Assembly (NCBI GenBank): GCA_902774685.1 | Contig: CACYJH010000024.1 | Span: forward strand, 28,503 to 92,502 | Length of the DNA: 64,000 nucleotides | Origin: an uncultured Methanobrevibacter sp. | GTDB taxonomy: Archaea > Methanobacteriota > Methanobacteria > Methanobacteriales > Methanobacteriaceae | Direction of reading: 5' to 3' | Part shown: in pieces, positions 56,812-64,000 of the stretch | How the letters are laid out: each line of letters starts with the position of its first letter | How positions within the stretch are numbered: position 1 is the first letter of the stretch | Position numbers and translations under genes: made by a program | The notes under the pieces: model-generated | Databases searched by the model: none | The model's input: only the letters and a program-made list of their open reading frames with translations | What the model was told of the DNA's origin: nothing

Positions 56812-57209
56812 CTTTAATATAAAATGACAAAATAAAATCTAAATCCACTGGTCATTTATCAAAAGCAGAACTTTAACAAATCGAAAAGTAAAATTTCTGC
56901 TGATAAGTGGCTTAAAACAAAAAAGTTATTGTAAGAAACCTATAAAATTCTAAAATATGATAACGAAACGGATAAAACACAAATCAAAGAATATTTCAAA
57001 TCCTCTTTAAAAATCACACTATAAACAAAGATTTTTTAGATTTAATACATGCCCTAAATCTAGAAACATAAAACACAATTTTCTATTAACCCATATGATA
57101 GAAAATCCTAAAATCTAAACTCTTTGATTTAAGTCATAATATTAAAGGAGCTTATCGCTCTCTTTCTCTTTCATTATTACTTTATGATAAATTCATTAAA
57201 GGTGAAAAT

Positions 57210-57815
57210 GTGGCTAAGAAAGAAAAAGAAGAAAAAGAAGACTTAAAGATTGAAGAAGAAGATCAATCAAAAGTCCAAGAAGATGAAAATCCTTCTGAAT
57301 CTGAAGAATCTTCACAAGATGGCGAAGATGAATGTGAAGACGATGAATTAGCTAAATTAAAAAAAGACCTTGAAGCAAAAGATGAAGAAATCATAGAGCT
57401 TAAATCACATATTCAAAGACTTCAAGCAGACTTTGATAATTTCAGGAAACAGAATGATAAGCAAAAGCAAGATTTAATCAAATTTGCAAACGAAGGGCTT
57501 ATCGTGAAATTCCTTGATGTCTATGAGGATATGGAAAGGGCTCTTGAAAATTCAACTAATGAAGAAGAACTAAGAGAAGGTTTAGAGCTAATCTATTCAA
57601 AGATGAAAAATACTTTAGAAAAAGAAGGTGTAGAAGAGATTCCTGCAGTGGGAGAAAAATTCGATCCATTCAAACATGAAGCGTTGCTCACTGTAGACAG
57701 TCCTGATCATGAAAACAATGAAATCGTTGATGAACTTATGAAAGGATACACCTTAAAAGATAAGGTTATCAAATACTCTAAAGTAAGAGTTTGTAAAAAA
57801 GCTAAAAAAGAATAG
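57210..57815 (+). CDS. grpE: Nucleotide exchange factor GrpE
   Basis: GrpE releases ADP from DnaK. The 201-residue protein has a highly acidic N-terminus, a long coiled coil (ELAKLKKDLEAKDEEIIELKSHIQRLQADFDNFRKQNDKQK) and a C-terminal beta domain with VGEKFDPFKHEALLTV and VIKYSKVRVCKKAK. The start is GTG at 57210 with GGTGA at 57201-57205; an out-of-frame ATG overlaps it. Expression is probably controlled from the operators 400 bp upstream. Confidence 0.95.
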   Translation: MAKKEKEEKEDLKIEEEDQSKVQEDENPSESEESSQDGEDECEDDELAKLKKDLEAKDEEIIELKSHIQRLQADFDNFRKQNDKQKQDLIKFANEGLIVKFLDVYEDMERALENSTNEEELREGLELIYSKMKNTLEKEGVEEIPAVGEKFDPFKHEALLTVDSPDHENNEIVDELMKGYTLKDKVIKYSKVRVCKKAKKE

Positions 57816-58004
57816 AAGTTCAAAAATTAAAAAAATAAAATTCATACTTATAAATTATTAATTAAATAATTTCAAATCAAATATCCTTAAAAAAAAAGAA
57901 TATTTGAAAACCAAAACTCGACTCAAACATTTGAAAAAATGTTCGATGAATAAAAAAAAATCAAAATAACCAATTTAAAAAAATCAAGTGTAAAGGTGAA
58001 AAAT
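57816..58004 (+). other. grpE-dnaK spacer with two hairpins
   Basis: TCAAATATCCTT/AAGAATATTTGA (one mismatch, about 57875-57906) and TCAAACATTT/AAATGTTCGA (about 57923-57946, one mismatch) lie between the two genes. They may terminate or process the transcript so that grpE and dnaK levels differ. No TAAC-N5-GTTA site is seen here. Confidence 0.45.
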
Positions 58005-59903
58005 ATGTCTGATACTAAAAAAGAAAAAATTATTGGAATTGACTTAGGTACTAGTAACTCTGCAGCATCTGTACTTGTCGGTGGTAAACCAACCGTTATC
58101 CCAAGTGCAGAAGGTGCAAGCCAATATGGTAAAGCATTCCCAAGTTATGTAGCATTCACTGAAGACGGACAACAATTAGTTGGTGAACCAGCAAGAAGAC
58201 AAGCTGTAACCAACCCAGAAAACACCATCAGTGCAATCAAAAGGAAAATGGGTACCGATTACAAAGTAACTATCCAAGGAAAACAATACACTCCACAAGA
58301 AATCTCTGCAAAAATCTTGCAAAAGATCAAAAAAGATGCAGAATCATTCTTAGGAGAACCTATTGAAAAAGCGGTTATTACCGTACCTGCTTACTTTGAC
58401 GACAACCAAAGAACTGCAACCAAAGATGCAGGAACCATTGCTGGTCTTGATGTAGTAAGACTTGTAAACGAACCTACCGCTGCAAGTTTAGCATATGGTA
58501 TCGACAAACAAGATGATGACGATGATGTAAACATTTTAGTATTCGATTTAGGTGGAGGTACCTTAGACGTAACCATCATGGAATTTGGTGGAGGAGTATT
58601 CGAAGTACAATCTACCAGCGGTGACACCCAACTTGGTGGTACCGACATGGACAATGCAATCATGAACTACTTAGCATCACAGTTCAAAGCTGAAACCGGC
58701 ATTGACTTAATGACTGATGACCAAGCAGTACAAAGATTAAGAGAAGCAGCTGAAAAAGCAAAAATCGAATTATCCACTACCTTAACCAGTGAAGTAAACT
58801 TACCATTCATCTGTATGGGTGCAGACGGCAAACCTCACAACCTCATCAACAACTTAACCAGAGCAAAATTAGAAGAATTGGTAGATCCTATCGTAAACAA
58901 ATGTGGTCAACCTATCAAACAAGCATTAGATGACGCAAAAATGACCAAAAACGACATCAACAAAATCATCCTTGTTGGTGGACCTACCAGAATGCCAATC
59001 GTACAAAAATTCGTTGAAAACTTCATTGGCAAACCTGTAGAAAGAGGAATTGACCCAATGGAATGTGTAGCAATGGGTGCAGCTATCCAAGGTGGAGTAC
59101 TCGCTGGAGAAATCAAAGACTTAGTTCTCTTAGACGTTACCCCATTATCCTTAGGTATTGAAACCTTAGGTGGAGTATCAACTACCCTTATTGAAAGAAA
59201 CACTACAATTCCTGCTAAAAAATCTCAAATCTTCTCAACTGCAGCAGACAACCAACCTTCAGTAGACATTCACGTAGTTCAAGGGGAAAGAAAAATGGCA
59301 GCAGACAATACCACTCTTGGAAGATTCCAATTAGTAGGAATACCTCCTGCACCAAGAGGAATGCCTCAAATTGAAGTAACCTTCGATATCGACGCAAACG
59401 GTATTATCAACGTAACTGCTCAAGACAAAGGAACCGGTAAAGAACAATCCATTACCATCACTTCCTCTACCAAATTAACTGATGAAGAAATTGAAAAAGC
59501 AGTTAAAGAAGCAGAAATGAATGCTGAAGCAGACAAGAAGAAACAAGAAGAAATTGAAGTAAGAAACAATGCAGACTCTATGATTTACACTGCAGAAAAA
59601 ACCATCAATGAAGACGAAATCAAAGACAAAGTCTCTGATGACGAAAGATCCAACATTGAAAGATTAGTTGCTGAATTAAGAGAATTAATCAGCGGCGATG
59701 ACATTGCAGCAATCAAAGAGAAAACAGACGAACTTACCAAAGTAGTTCAAGACATCGGTGCAAGAATCTACCAAGAAGCTGCAGCAGCTCAACAAGCAGC
59801 ACAAGATGCAGCTGGAGCAGCAGGTGCTGACCCTAACGCAGGAGCAGGACCACAAGATGATGATGACGGCACTATCGATGCTGAATTCGAAGAGAAAAAA
59901 TAA
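58005..59903 (+). CDS. dnaK: Molecular chaperone DnaK (Hsp70)
   Basis: The 632-residue protein has the full Hsp70 set: [19 protein letters not shown] (ATPase phosphate loop), [50 protein letters not shown] and [17 protein letters not shown] in the linker region; the substrate domain is followed by a helical lid and a Gly/Ala/Asp tail ending [11 protein letters not shown]. Archaeal dnaK genes are regarded as ancient imports from bacteria. The frame opens with GTG at 57996, but GGTGA there is the SD for ATG 58005. Confidence 0.97.
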   Translation: MSDTKKEKIIGIDLGTSNSAASVLVGGKPTVIPSAEGASQYGKAFPSYVAFTEDGQQLVGEPARRQAVTNPENTISAIKRKMGTDYKVTIQGKQYTPQEISAKILQKIKKDAESFLGEPIEKAVITVPAYFDDNQRTATKDAGTIAGLDVVRLVNEPTAASLAYGIDKQDDDDDVNILVFDLGGGTLDVTIMEFGGGVFEVQSTSGDTQLGGTDMDNAIMNYLASQFKAETGIDLMTDDQAVQRLREAAEKAKIELSTTLTSEVNLPFICMGADGKPHNLINNLTRAKLEELVDPIVNKCGQPIKQALDDAKMTKNDINKIILVGGPTRMPIVQKFVENFIGKPVERGIDPMECVAMGAAIQGGVLAGEIKDLVLLDVTPLSLGIETLGGVSTTLIERNTTIPAKKSQIFSTAADNQPSVDIHVVQGERKMAADNTTLGRFQLVGIPPAPRGMPQIEVTFDIDANGIINVTAQDKGTGKEQSITITSSTKLTDEEIEKAVKEAEMNAEADKKKQEEIEVRNNADSMIYTAEKTINEDEIKDKVSDDERSNIERLVAELRELISGDDIAAIKEKTDELTKVVQDIGARIYQEAAAAQQAAQDAAGAAGADPNAGAGPQDDDDGTIDAEFEEKK

Positions 59904-59920
59904 TTAAATCAAACTTATTA

Positions 59921-59956
59921 TAGATTAAAATCAATTTTAATCTATTTTATTTTTTG
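59921..59956 (+). terminator. dnaK hairpin terminator
   Basis: TAGATTAAAAT/ATTTTAATCTA (59921-59931 with 59934-59944), an 11-bp stem with a 2-nt spacer, followed by TTTATTTTTTGATTT, lies 18 bp after the stop codon. Confidence 0.7.
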
Positions 59957-59965
59957 ATTTATGTT

Positions 59966-60073
59966 ATGTTTATAACCTCTCAAAAATAATAAATTGAATT
60001 CTTTTAGACATTCCTCCTTAAAAAAATTCTTAGCCACTATACTCATTCAATGTCTAAAAAGAATTCTTTTTAT
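59966..60073 (+). ncRNA. Candidate small RNA D between dnaK and dnaJ
   Basis: A TATA-like TTTATAAC (59969-59976) is followed by a 17-bp stem, GAATTCTTTTAGACATT (59996-60012) with AATGTCTAAAAAGAATTC (60049-60066; one extra A), then TTTTTATT. The 36-nt loop begins with CCTCCTTA, the exact anti-SD sequence of 16S rRNA, right next to the stem. It comes after the dnaK terminator and before the dnaJ promoter region, so it is an independent unit of about 80 nt. Confidence 0.55.
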
Positions 60074-60349
60074 TAAAATATTAGAAAAATAAATTAAATT
60101 TAAATATTAAAATTAACTAATAATTAATTTAGTAACTTATTATTAAGTAAAATTTAATTAAATTATAGAATCAAGAATTTAGAAAAAATAATTCAATTAA
60201 AATAATTCAAAAATATTCAATAATAGTTTAATTAAATTTTAATTAATAGTTCTATACTATTTTTAAAATAATTGAAACAAAACAATGCAAATGAAAAATA
60301 ACTTTATTCTAAACTGATATCAATCATTAAAATTTTTATAGGTGACGAA

Positions 60350-61510
60350 ATGGCAGAGAAGCGTGACTACTATGAAGTTCTCGGAGTAGATAAAACTGCT
60401 GATGAGAAGGAAATCAAAAAGGCTTATCGTAAATTAGCTAGAAAATACCATCCTGACGTTGTGGAAGAGGATAAAAAAGAGGAAGCTACTGAAAAGTTCA
60501 AGGAAATCAGTGAAGCTTACGCTGTCCTATCCGATGAAGAGAAAAGGTCAAGATATGATCAGTTTGGTCATGCAGGTATGGAAGGCTTCTCTAACGAAGA
60601 CATCTTTAGAAACGTAAACTTTGAAGACATCTTCCAAGGATTTGGAGGAGGGGGAATAGAAGACATCTTCGATCTCTTCGGATTTGGTACTGGCAGATCC
60701 AGGTCCCGCAGTGCTGGACCAAGAAGAGGAAGTGACATCTACACCGAAATTCAAATCACCTTAGAAGAGGCAGCAAATGGTGCAGAAAAAGAGATAACCG
60801 TTAGACACGATGTATTCTGTCCTGTTTGTGAAGGTTCCAAAGCAGAACCTGGAAGTGAAGTTGAAACCTGTCCTGCCTGTGGAGGTACCGGTCAAAGAAA
60901 ACAAATCAGACAAAGCCTATTTGGACAAGTGATGAATGTTGTCCAATGTGGCGAGTGTGGCGGTACCGGTAAAATCATCAAAGAGCCATGTCACAACTGT
61001 AAAGGTAGAGGAACCATCAAGGAAAGCAAAACCCTCAACATCAAGATTCCAGCAGGTGTTGAAAACGGAAACCGTTTAAGAGTATCCGGTGAAGGAAATG
61101 TTGGTGATGTTGGCGGAGGAAACGGAGACCTTTATGTGGAAATCTACATCAAAAGACATGAATACTTTGAAAGGGATGGAGCTAACCTTTACTATGAAAA
61201 ACAAATCAGTTTCGTCCAAGCAAGTTTAGGTGACACTGTAGACATTCCAACAATCAATGGAGAAGTCGAGCTTAAGATTCCACCTGGAACCCAAAGCGGA
61301 ACCACATTCAGATTAAGAGACCAAGGTATGCCTTATATGAGACGTGGAGGCAAAGGTAACCTTTATGTAAACATTACCGTTGTTGTTCCTCAAAAACTCT
61401 CTAAAGAACAAAAAAAGCTCTTGATCCAATTCGGTGAAATAAGTGGAGACGAAATCAAGGTCTACAAAAAAGGAATCTTTGACAAGGTCAAGGATGCCAT
61501 CAACAACTAA
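60350..61510 (+). CDS. dnaJ: Molecular chaperone DnaJ (Hsp40)
   Basis: The type I Hsp40 has all regions: J domain ([35 protein letters not shown] with HPD), Gly/Phe-rich part ([16 protein letters not shown]), four zinc-finger repeats ([32 protein letters not shown]) and the C-terminal substrate domain. At 386 aa the length is normal. SD GGTGACGAA precedes ATG. It follows dnaK by 446 bp. Confidence 0.97.
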   Translation: MAEKRDYYEVLGVDKTADEKEIKKAYRKLARKYHPDVVEEDKKEEATEKFKEISEAYAVLSDEEKRSRYDQFGHAGMEGFSNEDIFRNVNFEDIFQGFGGGGIEDIFDLFGFGTGRSRSRSAGPRRGSDIYTEIQITLEEAANGAEKEITVRHDVFCPVCEGSKAEPGSEVETCPACGGTGQRKQIRQSLFGQVMNVVQCGECGGTGKIIKEPCHNCKGRGTIKESKTLNIKIPAGVENGNRLRVSGEGNVGDVGGGNGDLYVEIYIKRHEYFERDGANLYYEKQISFVQASLGDTVDIPTINGEVELKIPPGTQSGTTFRLRDQGMPYMRRGGKGNLYVNITVVVPQKLSKEQKKLLIQFGEISGDEIKVYKKGIFDKVKDAINN

Positions 61511-61943
61511 ACAATTAAATTTTCAATAGATGTTTAATTTAAACATCTAATTTTCTCATTTTTTTTCTCATTTTTAAAATTTTAATATTTCAATTTTTTT
61601 TCTACTTTTCTATTTTTCTCTAATTCTGATTCACTATTTTTTACTAAAATTTTAAGAAATTTTACTAAAATTAAAAATTTTAATTCTTTTATGTAGATAC
61701 TCTTAATTTAAAATATCTAATTAAAAAAATAATTTAATTAAATTATAGTTATGCCTTATTAAAATACATTCCATACATACAACTATCATTTTAAATGTAT
61801 CTTAAATCAATTAAGTTAAATGAAAATTTTTAGCAAAAAATCATCATGCCAAAATGGGAATTTTCATATTAAATTCATATTAAACATTAATAATTATAAA
61901 AGACAAATAGATTATAGTAAAAATTTAAGATAGGCAAGATCAT
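61511..61943. other. dnaJ-bioW intergenic region
   Basis: After the dnaJ terminator the region has a stem TTAAAATACATT/AATGTATCTTAA (one mismatch, about 61758-61804) with a 23-nt loop, and tandem 11-bp repeats TTCATATTAAA at 61863-61873 and 61874-61884. Those lie about 60-80 bp before bioW and could be an operator. No coding region. Confidence 0.45.
61527..61565 (+). terminator. dnaJ hairpin terminator
   Basis: TAGATGTTTA/TAAACATCTA (61527-61536 with 61540-61549), 10 bp with a 3-nt loop, followed by ATTTTCTCATTTTTTTTCTC. Confidence 0.65.
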
Positions 61944-62705
61944 ATGATGTACAGTATAAAAATGCGATGTTCAAAGGGAGGTCCTCATGAAGAAGGTGGA
62001 AAGCACATCTCAGGAGCAGAACGTATTTTAAGAGAAGATGAAATCGAAGAGGAATTGATAAATGTCTATAGAAGGGCAATCACTCATGAGAGAGGAAAGC
62101 CAGATTTCATAAACCTCAAGATAGAAGAGATTGATGAGGATGACATCATCTACAGGAAAAGATTGAATATAAATCAGCATCAAGTCAATTCCAAAGAAGA
62201 GGGGTTGAATCTTGCCAAAGACATATTGAAGGAAAATTCAGTTAGCGAAGAATCTGCAGAAATAGCTATTCAAACTCTGCTAGACCTTGAAGAAAGCATG
62301 CATGGAGCTATGCTTATTGATAAGGATACAGGTAAAAGAATAGACGATAAAGGCATTAAGGGAGTCAGAGTCACTGGAATAGCTAGTGCAGACATTACAA
62401 AATATAAGGAATCATTGAAAAATGATGGAAGGGAAGGACTCCATCTTGAAGAGGCATTGATTCTTGCATCCAAAATAGCAAGCTGCAAAGGAATAGTGGC
62501 TGAATTATGCTGGTCAGATGATCCAAGTTATGTCATAGGATATGTAGGGACAAAAGACAATTATGAACGTATACCTATCCTAAAAGAAGAAGGAAATCCT
62601 ATTGGAGGAAGAGTATTCTTCGTAGATTCCAAACAATTGAATGATGATTACACTTTAGTTGATTTGATAGATTATCTTGAAAATCAAATCGTGCTGATTG
62701 AATGA
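61944..62705 (+). CDS. bioW: 6-carboxyhexanoate-CoA ligase BioW
   Basis: BioW activates pimelate to pimeloyl-CoA for biotin synthesis. The 253-residue protein contains SIKMRCSKGGPHEEGGKHISGAERI (the family start, with the RxS-GGxHxSGAE signature), GVRVTGIASADI and AELCWSDDPSYVIGYVGTKDNYERI. The start may be ATG 61944 or the next ATG 61947; the SD is weak. It is followed 38 bp later by bioF, so bioW-bioF form an operon that continues past the window. Confidence 0.93.
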   Translation: MMYSIKMRCSKGGPHEEGGKHISGAERILREDEIEEELINVYRRAITHERGKPDFINLKIEEIDEDDIIYRKRLNINQHQVNSKEEGLNLAKDILKENSVSEESAEIAIQTLLDLEESMHGAMLIDKDTGKRIDDKGIKGVRVTGIASADITKYKESLKNDGREGLHLEEALILASKIASCKGIVAELCWSDDPSYVIGYVGTKDNYERIPILKEEGNPIGGRVFFVDSKQLNDDYTLVDLIDYLENQIVLIE

Positions 62706-62743
62706 AGAAACGATAAATCAAAATTAAACATATTGATGATATT

Positions 62744-63949
62744 ATGAATCCAAATCTTGAAAAAAATCTTAAAGAAGAACTTGATGAACTTAAAGAGAAT
62801 GATCTTCTAAGAACAGTAGATGATTTAAGGTTTATCTCTTCTACAAGGGCCATCGATAATGATGGGAAGGAATTTCTTGTATTTGGAACCAACAACTACC
62901 TTGGATTGACACACCATCCACAAGTAATAAAAGCATGCCAGGAGGCAAGCATATATGGAACAGGTTCAACTGGTTCAAGACTAACTACTGGGGCTTCTTT
63001 TGAAGCTAGAGAGCTTGAAAACAATATCTCTGAGTTTAAAAACACTGAATCTACACTTATTTTTAATACAGGATATATGACTAATTTAGGAGTGATTTAT
63101 GCTCTTAGTAAAGAAAATGATGTCATATTCTCTGATCAATTGAATCATGCAAGCATTATAGATGGAACAAGAATCTCCAAAGCAAGTGTTAGAATATATA
63201 AGCATAAGGACACTTCAGATTTAGAGAATCTTATCAAAAAAGAGATTGAATCAAATAATAAATCCAATTTCTTTATAGTTTCAGATGGAGTCTTCAGTAT
63301 GGACGGAGACATTGCTCCACTTCCCGAACTTGCAAAAATAGCTGATGAATACAACTGTTGCCTTATCATTGATGAAGCCCATGCAACTGGAGTAATCGGC
63401 AAAAACGGAAAAGGTACAGTTGAATACTATAAGGACAAGACAGGAATTGATTTGAATGAATCAGTTGATTTGCAAATAGGAACATTAAGCAAAGCACTTG
63501 CATCTGAAGGAGGATATGTGAGTGGAAAGCAAGTCTACATAGATTATCTTATAAACAAATCAAGACCATTCATATTCTCAACAGCACTTTCACCATCTAC
63601 AATAGCTAGTGCAAATGCTGCATTAAACTTATTGAAAGAAAATGGCGAAGAATATTTATCCAAATTAAATGAAAATACAATACTTATGAGAAAGAGCCTT
63701 AATGATGCAGGATTAGATGTAGTGGATGGGGAAACACCAATCATACCAATCATCATAGGTCCTGCAGATTTAGCAAACAGATTCTCTAAGGAATTAGAAA
63801 AAGAAGGAATTTTAGTATCATCCATCAGACCGCCATCAGTTCCTAAAGATATGAGCAGATTAAGATTAACTGTTATGGCTACCCATACAAAAGAAGAAAT
63901 AGAATGCACCGCTCACAAAATAATCGGAATTTGGAATGCTTTAAAATAA
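62744..63949 (+). CDS. bioF: 8-amino-7-oxononanoate synthase BioF
   Basis: BioF condenses pimeloyl-CoA and alanine in a PLP-dependent step. The 401-residue protein shows FGTNNYLGLTHHPQVI, GTGSTGSRLTTGASFEARELE, SDGVFSMDGDIAPLPEL, IIDEAHATGVIGKNGKGT and the PLP lysine in IGTLSKALASEGGYVSG. It is complete. The other biotin genes (bioA, bioD, bioB) would be expected to follow beyond base 64000. Confidence 0.96.
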   Translation: MNPNLEKNLKEELDELKENDLLRTVDDLRFISSTRAIDNDGKEFLVFGTNNYLGLTHHPQVIKACQEASIYGTGSTGSRLTTGASFEARELENNISEFKNTESTLIFNTGYMTNLGVIYALSKENDVIFSDQLNHASIIDGTRISKASVRIYKHKDTSDLENLIKKEIESNNKSNFFIVSDGVFSMDGDIAPLPELAKIADEYNCCLIIDEAHATGVIGKNGKGTVEYYKDKTGIDLNESVDLQIGTLSKALASEGGYVSGKQVYIDYLINKSRPFIFSTALSPSTIASANAALNLLKENGEEYLSKLNENTILMRKSLNDAGLDVVDGETPIIPIIIGPADLANRFSKELEKEGILVSSIRPPSVPKDMSRLRLTVMATHTKEEIECTAHKIIGIWNALK

Positions 63950-64000
63950 GATCAAAAGATAAAATAAGATAGAATAGTAATGGTCTGCCGAGAGTAACCC

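Larger units (their letters stand above)
56556..57209. promoter_or_regulatory. Divergent heat-shock control region and long grpE leader
   Basis: This 654-bp region holds the operators and the grpE core promoter listed below, a leftward TATA-like GTATTATATT at 56721-56730 for the regulator, and about 400 nt of predicted grpE leader. In that leader the frame K-I-L-K-S-K-L-F-D-L-S-H-N-I-K runs in-frame into the grpE GTG from 57102, after a stop at 57099. Other frames upstream look like coding sequence interrupted by stops. The leader may be a decayed gene, or an RNA control region with hairpins such as ATTTTCTAT/ATAGAAAAT (57079-57107). Confidence 0.45.
59904..60349. other. dnaK-dnaJ intergenic region
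   Basis: The 446 bp contain the dnaK terminator and candidate RNA D, then about 270 bp of A/T sequence before dnaJ. No TAAC-N5-GTTA operator is seen, so dnaJ may be controlled differently. Confidence 0.5.

Noticed and set aside
56731..56813. Direct repeats of AAC(A/T)TTTTGTTACT as a mobile-element trace
   Set aside because: Spacing of 34-35 bp, palindromic core and placement around the TATA box fit operators better; no transposase or target duplication is present.
56812..57209. RNase P RNA or SRP RNA in the grpE leader
   Set aside because: None of the conserved core sequences of either RNA could be recognised.

Overview
The window is from an AT-rich methanogenic archaeon of the Methanobacteriales, most likely Methanobrevibacter or a close relative. 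The gene content points there: an energy-converting hydrogenase B operon (ehb), coenzyme M synthesis (comC), the methanogenesis enzyme Ftr, a family B DNA polymerase that ends just after motif C (the split form known in this order), Nop5 and fibrillarin, Hjc, archaeal CoaBC, and archaeal promoters (BRE plus TATA). Many genes have strong Shine-Dalgarno (SD) sequences of the GGAGGTGAT type, so several starts could be placed by ribosome-binding site. Some appear to begin at TTG, ATT or ATA.

Layout. 1-16317: end of comC, two small proteins, polB1, an AI-2E type permease, pyrKD, nop5-flpA, coaBC, two cell-surface type proteins, pheA and two four-CBS proteins. 16931-20440: an orphan nucleotidyltransferase, a solitary Cas4-like protein without any CRISPR array, and azlCD. 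20493-31271: the ehb operon, read leftward from ehbA to ehbP, with an ACT/DUF5612 gene after it. 31626-45859: membrane hydrolase, deacylase, argG, sfsA, nnrDE, a K+ channel, a transglutaminase-like protein, a broken ftr, membrane proteins, trkH, trkA and a metallo-beta-lactamase. 46041-47640: seven tRNAs (one with an intron) around hjc. 47911-53361: a radical SAM protein, gatB, a CBS-ParB protein, hisE, a GNAT and larB. 53527-61510: hypF, then a heat-shock locus with an ArsR-type regulator divergent from grpE, dnaK and dnaJ. 61944-63949: bioW-bioF.

How parts fit together. Ehb reduces low-potential ferredoxin for biosynthesis, and HypF supplies the CN ligands of [NiFe] centres, so the two are linked. 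The regulator beside grpE faces three evenly spaced TAAC-N5-GTTA palindromes that surround the grpE TATA box, a complete repressor-operator arrangement. TrkH, TrkA and the RCK-type channel handle potassium.

The most interesting unexplained signals are: (a) three independent intergenic units, each with a TATA-like box, a long terminal stem, a wide loop with C/U-rich (anti-SD-like) sequence and a U-run, which look like small RNA genes; (b) the heat-shock operator array and a 400-nt leader that may hold a decayed gene; (c) an internal deletion plus frameshift in ftr; (d) a tRNA-Trp intron carrying a C/D guide that fits the wobble base of the same tRNA; (e) genes that seem to start at ATT or ATA; (f) a Cas4-like protein with an altered catalytic motif. 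All structural claims come from reading the sequence by eye and were not folded or searched computationally.
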